Assembly: GCA_023630585.1 (NCBI GenBank)
Contig: CM042565.1
Location: 16,483,013-16,547,012 of the forward strand
DNA: 64,000 nucleotides
Reading direction: 5' to 3'
DNA from: Cranoglanis bouderius
Taxonomy: Eukaryota > Chordata > Actinopteri > Siluriformes > Cranoglanididae
Shown in pieces: positions 22,701 through 35,095 of the stretch (its first letter is position 1; each line of letters opens with the position of its first letter). The notes under the pieces are model-generated. The model was not told the DNA's origin. It did no database searches and saw nothing but the letters and a program-made list of their open reading frames with translations. Made by a program: the position numbers and the translations under genes.

Positions 22701-25700
22701 CACGAGAGCGCTGAGAGGAGTCAGGCAGACGACAGGTAGGCAGGATGTTTTATTTCTCATCAGTTCGGGTTTTGTTTTTTGTTTTTACTCACGGATGCGT
22801 TTTGAAACGGTAAGAACGTTGATTTTGAGTTCTTGTTATTTTATTTTGCAGGAGTGACCGGTCGTGCTCTCAGCAGGACTCCTACGAGGAGAGAGGGATT
22901 GAACGTGTCGAAAGTCCTTCAGAAGATCTTCCCCATCAGGGCTACCGCCCAAGTCGAGGGTCCGACATTTCTCTCGGTTCGCAGCGGGACGAAGAAGCGC
23001 CTCAGCCACCAGGACACAGCGAGTACTTAAAACCCGAGCACCAGAAGGAGGTTTCCTCTAACCGGCACCAGAGAGACAGTATGGATCCTCGTGACGAAGT
23101 GTGCGAGGGCAAGGAGAAGAGTTTCGACTCTGGTTTTTGGAGGAAAGACGACTCCGGGAAGAAAGATAAAGATGGAGCGCAGTGGTCCGATCCGGGGTCT
23201 AGCAGTAGCAGCGGGGTCAGCCAACCGTCCGAACCGAGCGGCAGAACCTTCAGGAGGACGGGTCCTATCAAGAAACCGGTGCTCAAGGCCCTGAAAGTGG
23301 AGGATAAGGAGAACGAGAAGCCCAAATCTGAACCCGAAGAGAAGCCTGTTCCGTACAGACTCGAGAAGGAAGTCCTTACCAACGTTTATGACCTGAAAAA
23401 GGACAACCAGCCGGCGATCAACAGGCACCCGGCTCCTCCACCTGTAACCTCTCACGAGGAGAAGCAAACTTCCCGGCCGAAAGTAGAGAAATTGAGCAAC
23501 CCGAGTGAAGAATCCAACAAGGAGAACGGCTGGGATGGCGGTAATTCCCAGGTGAAAGAGAACTCGGACTGCAGAGAGCCTCCAGCGCCTCGCCGCAACA
23601 ACTGGATCTTTATCGATGAAGAGCAGGCGTTCGCTGGAGCCAGAGGGGCGGGGCGAGGCCGCGGCAGAGGATTCAGAGAGTTCAACTCACGCGGCGGAGG
23701 CCGAGGAGGGCGTAGCGACAACAGTAGAGGAATGTACAACACCGGAAATATCCAACGATCGGGCCGGGGTAGAGGGTCTCGGGATTTTGTCAAAACCGAG
23801 GATTTGCAAAGAGGCAAACCGCGAAGACGGAACATGAGCGAGACTCTGAGCGAGGCCTCGGAATACGAAGAGCTGCCCAAACGGCGCCGCCAGAAAAACG
23901 GGGAGAACGGAGAAGCCGCTTTTTCCACGTCTGGAGACACTAAAAGGGCGGATCGGGATTCCTGGAGGTCCAATAAGGTCTACAATAACGATCAGAGCGC
24001 TGGCGGAGAAGCGAGGGAAAAACCCAAAATGAGAAGTTTCGGTCGGTCTCTTCCTCCACGCCTGAACACCGGATACAACCGTGGGTTCGGATCAAAGGAT
24101 TTTTCCTCTTGGAGGGGAAGAGGGAACCAGTTTGGAGGCGGATCCATGCAGGAGAACGGCTACAACTTTACAAACGAGTCCTTCTCGAGAAAATCTGCAG
24201 AAGGTGACCCTGTGAAATACCCTCCGAAGTTCGCGTCGTCTTTCGCGGAGAACGGAGTCGAAGAGCGAGAAGGTGACTACCATCTCGACAACGATAATTC
24301 GGACAACCGACCACTGAGGAGAAGACGTCCTCCTCGCCAAGACAAACCCCCTCGGTTTAGACGTCTACGCCAGGAACGAGAAACCGGAGGTCAGTGGAAC
24401 AGCGATGAGTACGTCAACGGGGATTTCACTAATCCTTGGCCGGGTCGGGCCAAAACCGGCGAAGACCGTTGGCCTGGTCAGTATTCCGGGAGTAGGCAGC
24501 AGGAATTCGCTCCTCAGGGTGAGGACTGGGAGACTGGATCGGAAAACAGCGACTTGAACGATTGGAGAGAGAAACGTGGCGAAGCGTCTGTAGAACCGGG
24601 CCATGGAGAGCCGGGCTCTGAAAAACGAGAGCTCTCTAAGAGAAGCTTCTCCAGCCAGCGCCCTCTGGTGGACCGTCAGAATCGTAAGAGCGACATCTTG
24701 GAAAGCTCAAAGATGCCTCGATCCACGGACACTCCGTCCAGCGGCGGTTCGTCGAACCGCAACGACGGCTGGCAGAACGGAGTGACGACCAGCTGCAGAC
24801 GGTGAGTTCGGACGGTCCGGTTACGGAAATGACCCGTTTATAGCGCGCTAGGAGGAATAATTTAACCCCGTTTAATTTGTGCAGGAGTCCCGAGGACGCA
24901 GGGCCGGTGTATGGCGTGGAGCAGACGGAGGACAGCCTTTCCACCAGCAACACCGAGTCTTCAGGAAAGAAGCTGGATAAAGATCTAAAAGCGAGAAGCA
25001 TGAAGGGGGGAGACATGTCTGAGCCTCTTTCACAATACGACCTCAACAGCTACCCGAGTAAGAGCAAAATTGGTTTTTGGGGGGTGGGAATGGGAGAGGG
25101 GGCAGAAATTACACTACTTTACGTTTATTTTTATTCATTAAGAGACGTTTCGTGCTTAACGTCTGCACTCTTTCCGACAGTTGAAAGCGATTCAGGAGTC
25201 TCTATTCCGAGTCCCGACGGATTCCAAGACGCCCTCGCCAAAAAACAACGGCGTCCACAGGAGGACGAACGAAGGAGGAAGGAGCAAGGAGCACCGGTGC
25301 GTTACAGTTCGAGTAAATTAGATTTACAGCAGTATTGATTATGGACTGCTCTTTAGTGCATATGTTTTAGTATTACAAACTAATCCAATCAGAAAAGGTA
25401 TAGTGGGATGTTTTGAAATTTACGACATGGTCACGGTGTGTGTGTGTGTGTGTGTGTGTGCATCGACAGGTAACGGTGAAGAACAGAGCGATTGCTTCAA
25501 AAATGCCTCCTCGTTTCGCGAAGAAGCAGGGCGGCATCTCGATCGAACAGCCAGAGGAAACTCTCTCGACGAATAACCTCGGCACTGAGATCTGGGAGAC
25601 CAACAGCACGGGTAACACTATACACTCTCCAGTTCAATACAGGAATAACTTATTTTTAAACAGCGTATATACAATTTATTTATTTCTTCCTCACGTTGTA

Positions 25701-27141
25701 GCTCTTACGGTTCAGTCGTCCGGTGGAGACTCGTGGACGAAGCAGGTGTCGTACACCGGGAGCGAACCAAATTCAGAGGTTGTGCTTGAATAATATCAGT
25801 ATTAAGTGCAAAGTTAATATACACTTAGCGCTTCTTTATAGATACTTGCATTCATTCGTTGATCGCCGTAATTCCGTCTCGTGCAGGATTCGGACGCGGG
25901 GCCGGAGCAGAGCAAAGAGCACAAGCCCGGGCCGATCGGAAACGAGCGCTCCCTGAAGAACCGCAAGGGTTCTGAGGGAGTGGAGCGTCTGGAGGGTCCC
26001 ATCACGCCCGTTAACGGAGTGGACATCCACGTGGAGAACGTCCTCCCCGTCCCACCCATCGAGTTCGGTGTCAGCGCGAAGGACTCCGACTTTAGCCTCC
26101 CTCCGGGTTCGGCGCCGGTGGCCGTGTCCAACCCCGTCGCCAAGCTGCAGGACGCTCTCGCCAGCAACGTGGGTTTCGGGAGATTCGTTAATGTTATTAA
26201 CGTTACCGTGGTGATACTGTTACCGTGATTTTTACAGTTACGGTGGTGTTACATACAGATACAGTGTTAAAGTCGTGTTACAGATACCAGGGTTTTACAT
26301 TTACCGTGTTAGTTACAGCGACGATGTTGCAGTTAGTGTAGTTACCGTGGTGTTACCGGCAGCGGTGTTAGTGTTACACTTGCCGTGTTGGTTACATTAT
26401 AGTTATCATGGAGTTAGTCACAGGCAGGGATGTTCATTTTATACATACTGTTGTGTCAGTAACGGTGATGGTTGTTATAGTTACCGTGGTGCCGGTTACA
26501 GTTTAATGAATTATAATTACTTACTCTATAAATTTTTTTTTTTTTTTTTTGACTGACCTGTTTTGTGTGTGTGTGTTTTAGGCGGGCCTTGCTCAGGGCA
26601 TTCCTATGCTGTGCAGAGATCACCTGCAGCCCGGCATCAACCTCAATCCTATTTCCTTCCCCACCACCGACCTCACACTCAAGGTACATCACACTGTATA
26701 CGAACAGCTTTAGATGAGCTCTCTAGCCGTGTTAGTGTCAGGGATGACGATACAGATGTTCAGTTTCAAAATTGGCAGGGAATTCATAATCTTAAGAAGT
26801 GTTTAGTGTGTTCATTTCATTGCAGATATGACAAATTGAGAAAATTGTAGGGAACTAATTAACATTTTAGGATCACATGTCAGAGTTTAGTCCATACAGT
26901 CACTGCCGTTCACCAGCACCACTCTGTCTTGTTCAGATGGAGTCTGCACGTAAAGCCTGGGAGAACTCCCAGTCCCTCCCCGAGCAGGGTTCTCCGGGCG
27001 GCGCCGGGTCCGTCTCGCAGCCTCCCTGCAGCTCGTCCAGCGCAGTCAGCTACAGCTCGTTTGGAGGCGTCTCCATGCCTCCCATGCCCGTGGCCTCTGT
27101 CGCTCCATCCGTCTCCATGCAAGGTCAGATTTATTCCTCTC

Positions 27142-27183
<42 letters not shown>

Positions 27184-29957
27184 TAGAGGTCAGATCGGAG
27201 ATATTAAAACCGATCGCAGTGCTTTTTAATACGCGCGTCATCTTAAATGTTTCGACCTCGCCTGTGTAGGTAATCATATCCCCCCGCTGTACCTGGACGG
27301 CCACGTGTTTCCGAGCCAGCCTCGTTTGGTGCCGCCGACGATGTCTCAGCAGCAAAGCTACCAGCAGGTAAGTAGCTAATTAGAATAGAATGGAGAAGAA
27401 TACTTCTCTCACACATCATGGTTTGGGATATGAATTAAATTTATTTATTTATTTTTTTTCCTCGCGCGTGTGTATCAGGCTGCAGCCGCTCAGCAGATCC
27501 CCATCTCCCTCCACACGTCTCTGCAGGCTCAGGCTCAGCTGGGACTCCGGGGCGGTCTACCCGTCTCTCAGTCCCAGGAGATGTTCAATTCTATCCCTAC
27601 TTTCAGGTACATAAAAAAAAAAATTTTAAATAAATAAAAAGGTCATTCTTGAGTAACGTGGCTGTGTTACTTCCTTAATTTTATTATAAAGTGTAGTGTT
27701 TTAAATGAAGCTGTTGTTAAAATGAGAGTGTGGTTCGAATCATCACTGTTAACGGTGTGATCCGTGGATTTCACCCCGCAGGTCGCAGGTGTACATGCAG
27801 CCCAGCCTGTCCCACCCGAGCGCGATGGTGCTTTCCGGAGCAGCCCCTCTGAAAGGGCCGTACTCGGCGTTCCCCGGCATGCAGCCCTCCGAGATGGTGA
27901 AGCCGCAGTCCGGCTCGCACTTCCAGCCCATTAACGGCAGCCAGGCGCTGGTTTACGACAGCACCATCAACCAGGCGGCGGGAATGGGCACGTCTCAGCT
28001 GTTGGACTCGCAGCTCATTCAGGTATGGATTTGTTTTTTTTTTTTATGTCGTTAAAATCTGTCTGTATCTGAAACCGTTGTAGCCGTGTTGATCTGCTGG
28101 ACACGGGGTTGAGGATACCATCCCGAGTTTATGAGTAGGAATTTTTTTTACTTATAGATTGTGTGTGTGTGTGTGTAGGTGACGATGCCTCTACCCGGCT
28201 CTCAGTTGCGTTACGGTTCGGCCCAGCAGCACCTGATCCTCCCGCAGTCCATCCAGCTCCAGCAGGGACAGAACCTGTCCGTCGGCGCCCCACGCCGCAT
28301 CATCCCCCCTGCGTCCCAGCCTCCCGTCATCACCGCCAGCCGAGAGGTGACCACATCACTGATTTTCTAAGCTCCTCATTAATTAATTAATAAGAATCTT
28401 AATTGTGGATTTTGTTTCTTTTTTTTTTTTTTTTTTTTTTCTCATTTACATATTTGCGTTTTTCAGCCGTCTCAGCTGGAGATGAAAGGATTTCAGTTCC
28501 CTGATAAAGCCAGCCACTCACCTGGGATACCTGGCGGCTCGTACAGGTGCGTAAGCGCTACACAGGTGAGCTTGCTGATTTTCTACTTTTTTCTTTTTTT
28601 TAAACATAAAGCCTCTTCAATTTTTTTTTTTTTTTTAATCTTTTGGTTCAGGCCAGGTTCTGCCAGCCCCAGTGGGAAGCCATCTGGTCCCGGTGCCCCC
28701 CCGACCGTCGGCCCGCTCCCCGCCCATTATGCTCAACAGGTGTTTACATTTACAAAACATTCCCAACACGTGCCTTTTATACCTTTTTAAACATTCCTAA
28801 CAATTTTTTTGTTTTTTTTTTGGCGCTCAGGTGCCCCCTCCACAGGGCAATATGGTGATGCACATGCGCACCCCTACCAGCGGGCCTTTCCCAAACCCCA
28901 TCCAGAGACCTGTAATGCAGGTAAACAAGGCTGTAATTATGCGCTCTACCCCTTACTCGAGCCCGGGCCGCGATCCTCCCCACTCCACCCCCCCTACCAA
29001 CCCGGAGCCCCCTAACAAGGGTGCAGAGGAGGGCACGAAGGTGAGCCACCCACTGTAGAAAAAAATATAGGTAATTTCAGTTCATCCACTTCTTTTATTT
29101 CTCATATTGGTGTATTTGTAGAATCAGAATAATAATGCTTTACAGCTGTGAAACAACAATGATCATTTTAAAAAGTTTAAGCATAAGTTATGCTTAGTTC
29201 CTTCCTTGATCATAAAATGTTTGATGTGTTTATTATCTATAATGCGTAAAAAAAAAAAAGTAAATAAATCAGAGCTGCTGTTAAATAGTAAAATATAAAA
29301 TACTGAGTGACTGAGCGGTGTGGTGTGATAAATGACATCACGTCCCCAAGTGTACCTCTTGTACCGCTGCAATTATTTATTATATAGGACTACAGCAACT
29401 TTGAACATTTTATGATGTCAGTAACGTGTGTATGTATGTATGCATGTGTGTGTGTGTGTATATGTATATATATAATATATATATGCGTGTTTGTAGCTTC
29501 TGTAATGCAAGTGAGAACAGGTTTCAATTATAAACAGATTAAAAAGTAAGGCGTGTCGTTTTTTTAATCAATTAAAAAGTTGCAAGTTGCAGTGCACCAA
29601 TGGGAATTAAGCAGGAATTTGGAGGCCGTCCCAGGAAAATGATCAATTTCAGGGTCGTAACAGTAACTTCGCTTCATCACACCGCTCCGTCACTAAGAAT
29701 TTAATGATTCTGTTATAATAATGTATTCGTTTAAGGCGTGTTTACGGCACTGATGCTCTCTTTCGGTGGTTCCCGTGCAGGCGAAGGTCCTTCGTGAGGC
29801 CCGGCAGGTTGTATCCGATCTGAAGGCGTCCTCTTCCTCTTCCGCATCCGTGATTCCCGGGAAACTGCAGGAGGCCGCTGCAGCCGGACCGGGGAAACTG
29901 AACCGCACCGGAGCCATTAAACCTCATAGCGTTAAAGTGGAGGAGAGCAAGGCCTGA
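15335..29957 (+). CDS. prrc2b: Proline-rich coiled-coil protein 2B (PRRC2B)
   Basis: Thirty coding exons: 15335-15449 (exon from 15271), 16498-16675, 17621-17723, 18039-18102, 18709-18852, 19222-19553, 19971-20101, 20259-20422, 20589-20676, 20760-20895, 20985-21333, 21829-21971, 22253-22436, 22522-22735, 22852-24801, 24885-25057, 25181-25296, 25470-25611, 25702-25778, 25887-26168, 26582-26683, 26937-27123, 27270-27367, 27479-27606, 27782-28022, 28179-28346, 28467-28546, 28652-28739, 28831-29040, 29781-29957. They total 6,564 nt, 2,187 aa, close to human PRRC2B (about 2,230 aa). The N-terminal BAT2 domain starts MSDRLGQITKSKDGKSKYS. A basic/acidic helix (AVERARRRREEEERRAREER) lies near residues 520-560, GPIKKPVLKALKVEDKE near 919, NNWIFIDEEQAF near 1031 followed by an RG-rich tract, and the C-terminus ends VKVEESKA. 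PRRC2 proteins are cytoplasmic RNA-binding factors linked to translation initiation and stress granules. The donor after 25778 (GTTGTG) is weak. Confidence 0.96.
16108..16150. repeat. Long poly(T) tract in prrc2b intron
   Basis: A run of about 42 T residues within a T-rich part of the intron between coding exons 1 and 2. Confidence 0.95.
16252..16336 (+). ncRNA. Candidate pre-miRNA-like hairpin in prrc2b intron
   Basis: The two arms, 16252-16285 and 16302-16336, pair over about 34 bp with one bulged base, two wobble pairs and a 16-nt loop. This is the geometry of a microRNA precursor on the sense strand of prrc2b. The 5' arm contains TACAGTACAGTGAAGGAGAA. It could instead be a tiny inverted-repeat element; no expression evidence is available. 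Confidence 0.4.
17195..17550 (+). mobile_element. Tc1/mariner-type non-autonomous fragment
   Basis: The left end, CACTATATGGCCAAAAGTAT after a TA, and the following text (TGACCATCACACCCATGTGC, GTTGAACATCCCGTTCCAG) are a widespread fish terminal inverted repeat. No matching right terminus is seen, so the element is truncated inside the prrc2b intron before the exon at 17621. The right boundary is approximate. Confidence 0.6.
18148..18323 (+). repeat. Intronic duplication, copy 1
   Basis: About 176 bp that recurs at 18884-19057 with only a few differences (shared blocks include CTCGACACGTGTGATGACC and GAATTCAAGGTCCGACATTC). The two copies lie in adjacent prrc2b introns and flank the 144-bp exon at 18709-18852. 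Confidence 0.9.
18884..19057 (+). repeat. Intronic duplication, copy 2
   Basis: Direct-repeat partner of 18148-18323, in the next prrc2b intron. Same orientation and nearly the same length. Confidence 0.9.
21382..21755. mobile_element. MITE with TTAAAGGTGC termini, copy 1
   Basis: The ends are inverted: TTAAAGGTGCATTAGGG on the left, CCTATTGCACCTTTAA on the right. The interior (GAAGCTCCGCCCCCAGGATC, TATCCAAACACAAACGAG, CCAGGTTATTTG) is shared with 41373-41638. Terminal TTAA could be a target-site duplication of the Kolobok/piggyBac sort. It is inserted in a prrc2b intron. Confidence 0.7.
26180..26520. repeat. Degenerate GTTACCGTGGT repeat in prrc2b intron
   Basis: The intron after coding exon 20 is largely made of degenerate copies of a GTTAC(CGT)GG(T)GTTA motif, a minisatellite-like array. 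No coding function is suggested. Confidence 0.6.
27143..27181. repeat. (GT)n microsatellite next to prrc2b donor
   Basis: About 39 bp of GT directly downstream of the donor at 27123/27124. Confidence 0.95.
29041..29780. other. Last intron of prrc2b
   Basis: 740 bp of AT-rich DNA with a short TA/TG run near 29430-29490. No exon or RNA gene was recognised. Mammalian PRRC2B introns host SNORD62 copies; I could not identify a C/D box pair here. Confidence 0.6.
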
Positions 29958-30020
29958 TATCACGGAGCTCACACACCCTTCACTTGAATCATACAGAGGC
30001 TCTGAGCTCGAACCAAGGAC

Positions 30021-30054
<34 letters not shown>

Positions 30055-30205
30055 GTATTAGTTTGGTTGTCATTCGTCCTTCATCCGTCACTGGACCACA
30101 GACTGAACCACAGGAGCACCAGAACAGGACACTTCCTGCTAAAGCACCGTATAGAGAGATATATCTATATATAAGTATATCTATATATAAAAATGTATAC
30201 TATAT

Positions 30206-30262
<57 letters not shown>
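30206..30262. repeat. (TA)n microsatellite in prrc2b 3' UTR
   Basis: An uninterrupted TA run of about 57 bp; as RNA it is self-complementary. Confidence 0.95.
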
Positions 30263-30267
<5 letters not shown>

Positions 30268-30573
30268 TAAAAAAATATATACACAGACGTGATAGCTTGG
30301 GACTCTTCTAAGCAGACTCTCTTCAAGATCCTCGTTATTTATTTTCCATTTCAAGAAGAACGATGGTTTAAAGAAAGAAATGGGGGAAAAAAGCCTCACA
30401 ATGAGTTCTTTCGTCGCCCCGCCCCCTTCGCCAAAATGCCAAAATCGCCCCGACGACGAGGTCAGATTGTAGTTTTCGATCAGTGTGATGTGTTGAAACG
30501 TGTCTTGTTTAAGAACTGCAGTGTCATGATTTTTTTTTTTTTTTTTTAAACTGGAAACCATGGAATTTTAACC

Positions 30574-30621
<48 letters not shown>

Positions 30622-31654
30622 AAATATATTAAATATCATAATCAGCGCCTATTTGCTCTGTTATGAAAGGGCACCTTTTACTTAAATAAAAATAAAACAC
30701 AAACTCCCCGATCCCAGTCATTTGATTTTTGTAGTAGATACAATGCCAAACTCCTGAAAGAAGGTTTGTTTTGTTTTTTTCTTCCCCCTCGTGCAAATGT
30801 AACTTTTTTTTTTCTTTTTTTCTTTATTTTTTATTTTTTTGCCTTTCAAGCGTCATGTCGGCGTTTAAAAGGATGTGTGAGATCTTCGTGATGTAGTTTT
30901 TGAGCTGTTTGAAACACTAAGAGTGTGTGTGTGTGTGTGTGTGTGTGAACATCGGGCACTTCAGTGTTAAATGGTGGTGTTTTTTTTTTTTTTTTTTTCT
31001 GTTGATTTTGTTTGTTTTTCTTTTATCTAATAGCTGATGTGATATCTTGCTGTAGGCATTAGAGATGGGTGATGTTCCGAAAAAAAAAGTATCACGACAC
31101 TTTTTGAACAAGTATCGTGATATTGTTGTGACGAGGGCGGCCATGATTTTTTAAATTTTTTATTTTTTTAAAAAGACGTGGTGTGAAAGATTAGCGTTTA
31201 GCGCCCTCTTTCTGCCTTCCTGGTGAATCACGGCCGCATTAAGTGTCCGTTTAGTCGCTTTTTGTGGTAAAAAAAAAAAAAAAGGGGGGCGGAGCTGTTC
31301 TCGTTTCAGGGCCAGAAAAATACATTTCAAAGCCTGAAGATTTAAGAACGCACCCGATGTGCGGTATGATATTGTGGTGGGGAAAAACTTTCAAGGTGTT
31401 CTGAAATGAAATTGGTTGTTAAAGGTTCATTTAAAAAATAAATAAATAAATAAATAAATAAAATCCACAAACTTCAGCTTTAACATCCAATCTGTTACTG
31501 AGGAATTTTTTTTTTTTTTTTTTTTTTTTTTGGCGAAAAACGATATGGTCATGTATCACCCAGCCCTAACAGACATAAGATAACATGAAAGGTGTCTGTG
31601 TTTAACGCCTTCTCCAGGGGATTTAATGGATTTCATGAGCTTATCACCACATGT

Positions 31655-31701
<47 letters not shown>

Positions 31702-32265
31702 CACGTGTTTTGGTGAAAATCTTCAGGGGGAAACGTGCACACGGTCTTCACGTCACGAGGATCTCACCTGAGCGTCTCATCCCATGACCACATGGAAAAC
31801 TTTAAAAAAATAAAAATAAATAAAAAAAAAAAAGGTGCTTTCGGCTCTCAAAATGGGAAAAAAAACTAACAAAACAAAAAAACTAAAGGACTTTGTGCCG
31901 GTGTAAATAAAAAGAGGTGCCTCCTGCCTGCTGTGGAACATGTGAGGAACGTTTAAAAGACTTTTTGGGACGTTTTTTTTTTTTTTTTTTTTTCTCCTTC
32001 TCCTCCACCTCCTGTTTGATCTCCGTACATCGGACCCACGTCATTAACTGTACAGGCTCACGTCTTTCCTTTGTAACCTCCAGCGTTTCTTTTCTCCTTT
32101 TACATATTTAAGTTCTGATGTACCGGCCGCTCCTCCTCGGTTTCGGCGGCCTCTTTATCCTTAAATGTTGTTTATCCTCTGCTTTCAGAGATGTGACTCA
32201 TAATTGCTCTTTTTTTTTCTTTTTTTTTTTCTTCTCTTGTATAATGATCTCATTGAGAAGGGGGA

Positions 32266-32280
32266 AATAAATGAAATAAA
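32266..32280 (+). promoter_or_regulatory. Candidate prrc2b polyadenylation signals
   Basis: Two AATAAA hexamers lie at 32266-32271 and 32275-32280, followed by T- and GT-rich sequence, as expected at a distal 3' end. Confidence 0.6.
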
Positions 32281-32290
32281 GCAAACTGCT

Positions 32291-32328
32291 TTTTCAAAGA
32301 CTTTGTTCCTGTGAAACTTTTCATGTTT

Positions 32329-32362
<34 letters not shown>

Positions 32363-33166
32363 CTATTGCGTTATAATCGCTTTGTAAAGTTGTGTAATGA
32401 CTCTGTGAAAGATACTGAAGAGGATTACAAAGGGACGTTAAGTCGGTACACCTCAGACGACTAAATGAATAAATAAATCATTAAAAACACATTTTAAAAA
32501 AACATCTTTTAAAATTATTTATGGTTTATCTTGCAAAATCAGAAAACATCTCGTACGTATCATATCTAAAGCTAGTTTTATTCTTTTTACTGCTTTATTT
32601 CTTAAATTTTTTATCCAGCTATTAAAGTTCTAAAACATGAGCTTTATTTATCCATCTATTTATTTCTTACTTATTAACCACTTTTAATTTAAAAAAAAAA
32701 AAAAAAACATTCTGGCTTTATTTGTTAGTTTATTTAATTATTTTCTTACCTATATTTATATTTTTTTTTTAAAATTTGGACTTCTCTATCCATTTAGTTC
32801 ACATATTTGTTTGATTATGTATTAATTTGTTCTTAATATATATTTTTTATTTTATTTTTTTTTATCCATTTCGTCTACTTATTTATTAGTAGTGTTTTTA
32901 GTTGGGATTTATTTATTAATTTAATTCACATTCATTTTTTAAATTAATTATTAAAGTTTTCAACCATTCAGACATTAATGAATTAATTTACATTTTTTTG
33001 TTTGTTTGATTAATTCTTTATTAACATGTTATTAATGTTTCTTTTTTTTGTTTGTTTCAATTTAATTCACTTTATTTGTTTGTTTATTTTTGTTCGGTTT
33101 TTTTTTTAAAGCCTTAAAACTTTTGGACTTTATCCATTTAATCACATTATATTTGTTGTTGGTGGA

Positions 33167-33206
<40 letters not shown>

Positions 33207-33285
33207 GTTTACTGAACGCTAAATGAATACGATGAGTTAGGGCTCAATCCCACATGACTTCCTATCAGATATAAATTGCACAATA
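32291..33285. other. AT-rich intergenic DNA
   Basis: A GT run (32335-32362), then about 900 bp dominated by TTTATT-type simple sequence and an (ATT)n patch at 33168-33206. No gene is seen. Confidence 0.7.
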
Positions 33286-34254
33286 CACCAATCAGCCATA
33301 ACATTAAAACCACTGACAGGTGAAGAGAATAACGTGGATTGTCTCGTTACAGTGGCGCCTGTAGAGGGGCGGGGTATATTTATTAGGAAGCAAGTGAACC
33401 GTCAGTTCTGGAAGTTGATGTGTTGGAAGCAGGAAAAATGGGCAAGCATAAGGATCTGAGTGACTTTGACAACGGCCAGATCGTGATGGTTAGACGACTG
33501 GGTCAGAGCATCTCCAAAACAGCAGGTCTTGTGGGGTGTTCCCGGGATGCAGGGGTTAGTACCTACCAAAAGTGGTCCAAGGAAGGACAACCGATGAAGC
33601 GGCGACAGGGTCATGGGCTCCCAAGGCTCAGGGACGAGCGTGGGGAGCGAAGGCGAGTCCGTCTGGTCCGATCCCACAGAAGAGCTTCTGTAGCACAAAC
33701 TGCTGAAAAAGTTAAAGCTGGCTCTGATAGAAAGGAGTCAGAACACACAGAGCATCACAGCTTGCTGCGTATGGAGCTGTGTAGCTGCAGACCGGTCAGA
33801 GAGCCCATGCTGACCCCTGTCCACCACCGAAAGCTCCTACAATGGGCACGTGGGCATCAGAACTGCACCATGGAGCAATGGAAGAAGGTGACCTGGTCTG
33901 ATGAGTCAGGTTTTCTTTTACATCATGTGGACGGCCGGGTGCGTGGGTCGCTTACCTGGGGAAGAGATGGCACCAGGATGCACTATGGGAAGAAGGTGAG
34001 CCGGCGGAGGAAGTGTGATGCTCTGAACGATGTTCTGGGACGTTCTGGACAAACAAGTCCGATCCATGGAGGCCCCACCTCGCAATTTACAGGATTTAAA
34101 GGATCTGCTGCTAACATCTCGGTGCCAGATACCACAGCACACCTTCAGAGGTCTTATGGAGTCCATGCCTCGACGGGTCAGAGCTGTTTTGGTGGCACGA
34201 GGGGGTCCTGCACGATATTAGGCAGGTGGTTTTAATGTTATGGCTGATTTGGTG
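33286..34254 (+). mobile_element. Tc1-like transposon, internally deleted
   Basis: Flanked by TA. The short inverted termini begin CACCAATCAGCCATAACATT on the left; the right end is the reverse complement (AATGTTATGGCTGATTTGGTG). At 969 bp it is shorter than the usual 1.2-1.3 kb of this family. The transposase is on the plus strand and lacks part of its catalytic core. Confidence 0.9.
33438..34221 (+). pseudogene. Tc1-like transposase pseudogene
   Basis: The N-terminus MGKHKDLSDFDNGQIVMVRR is a typical Tc1-type helix-turn-helix start, and the first catalytic aspartate context is seen in VTWSDESGFLLHH. Near 33950 the frame changes, and the segment that should contain the second aspartate is deleted. 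The C-terminal part resumes in another frame as FWDVLDKQVRSMEAPPRNLQ and ends VRAVLVARGGPARY. No functional product is expected. Confidence 0.87.
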
Positions 34255-35095
34255 TATAGGGTACAGGAGGAAACGTTTCATTCCTATTTGTAGTGCACTA
34301 ATATGGAGACTTAGCCAGCTCGTGCTGAAGAGCTGCTCTCTGATAGGACCGTTGCGTGTGACGTGTTTTATGAGGCGCGGCGATTCAACAGTGTTGCCAG
34401 ATTGATATCATTAACAGCATTAAACTTTTGATCAATATAAACTAAATATTTTATGTATATGAGGTAGAAAGTTTTACTGCACGCGTATTCTGTGCATGTA
34501 CAGTTAAATCAACTACAGGTTATAATTGTATTTTGATTTGTACTCGCGTTTCGATGGTGTATTCACTGTTGGGGAGGAGAAAGAGGTGAATCTGGCAACC
34601 TGGCTGCATTCCGAACATTTTTCCGAACAAATCTGAGAGAAAAACTTTCTGTGGCGTCTTCACTACTGTTCAGTGAGTTATTTAACGTCTTATATTTACA
34701 TTTTACATCTAAGTGTTGCGAAGTTAGAGAATATAATACTAGATCTGGCGACTTATTATGAAGAAGAAAGAGACGCCAGTAGAGTGAGATGAATGATTCT
34801 TTCATTGTTGTGTGTTAATACTTTACCTGAATGAATCAGGAATCGAGATGTTCAGTGATTTGCTTGTGTTTTAGTTAATATTACAGCACCGATATTTATC
34901 CTCCCTTTTTTTTTTAGGCCATTTGCACTTCAAATGGAAATATTATTTAAGAGTTAAAGGATTTGTTTATGTACCGGCAAGAAAAACAGAACGGCTCAAA
35001 TGGGAGTCGATTCAAAGAGTCGATTCCTTAGTGAACGACACATCACTTATGTGTATATATATGTATGTATATGTGTGTTAGGAGTCTCTAGCAGG
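34255..35095. other. Intergenic DNA upstream of the coiled-coil gene
   Basis: AT-rich, with no confident exon. A TATGTGTATA-type simple tract (35050-35080) and a possible acceptor (TGTGTGTTAG at 35071-35080) precede the ATG at 35096, so a 5' UTR exon further upstream is possible. Confidence 0.5.

Larger units (their letters stand above)
29958..32290 (+). other. prrc2b: prrc2b 3' UTR with homopolymer tracts
   Basis: Starts after the TGA at 29955-29957. It contains a CT run (30015-30055), a 57-bp (TA)n run (30206-30262) and very long T tracts (about 30573-30617, 31510-31530, 31655-31700). Candidate polyadenylation signals are AATAAA at 30685 and the pair at 32266 and 32275. The last pair, if used, gives a 3' UTR of about 2.3 kb. 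Confidence 0.65.

Noticed and set aside
26684..29780. SNORD62-type C/D snoRNA in late prrc2b introns
   Set aside because: Expected from mammalian PRRC2B, but no RTGATGA/CTGA pair with a terminal stem was found by eye; a covariance search would be needed.
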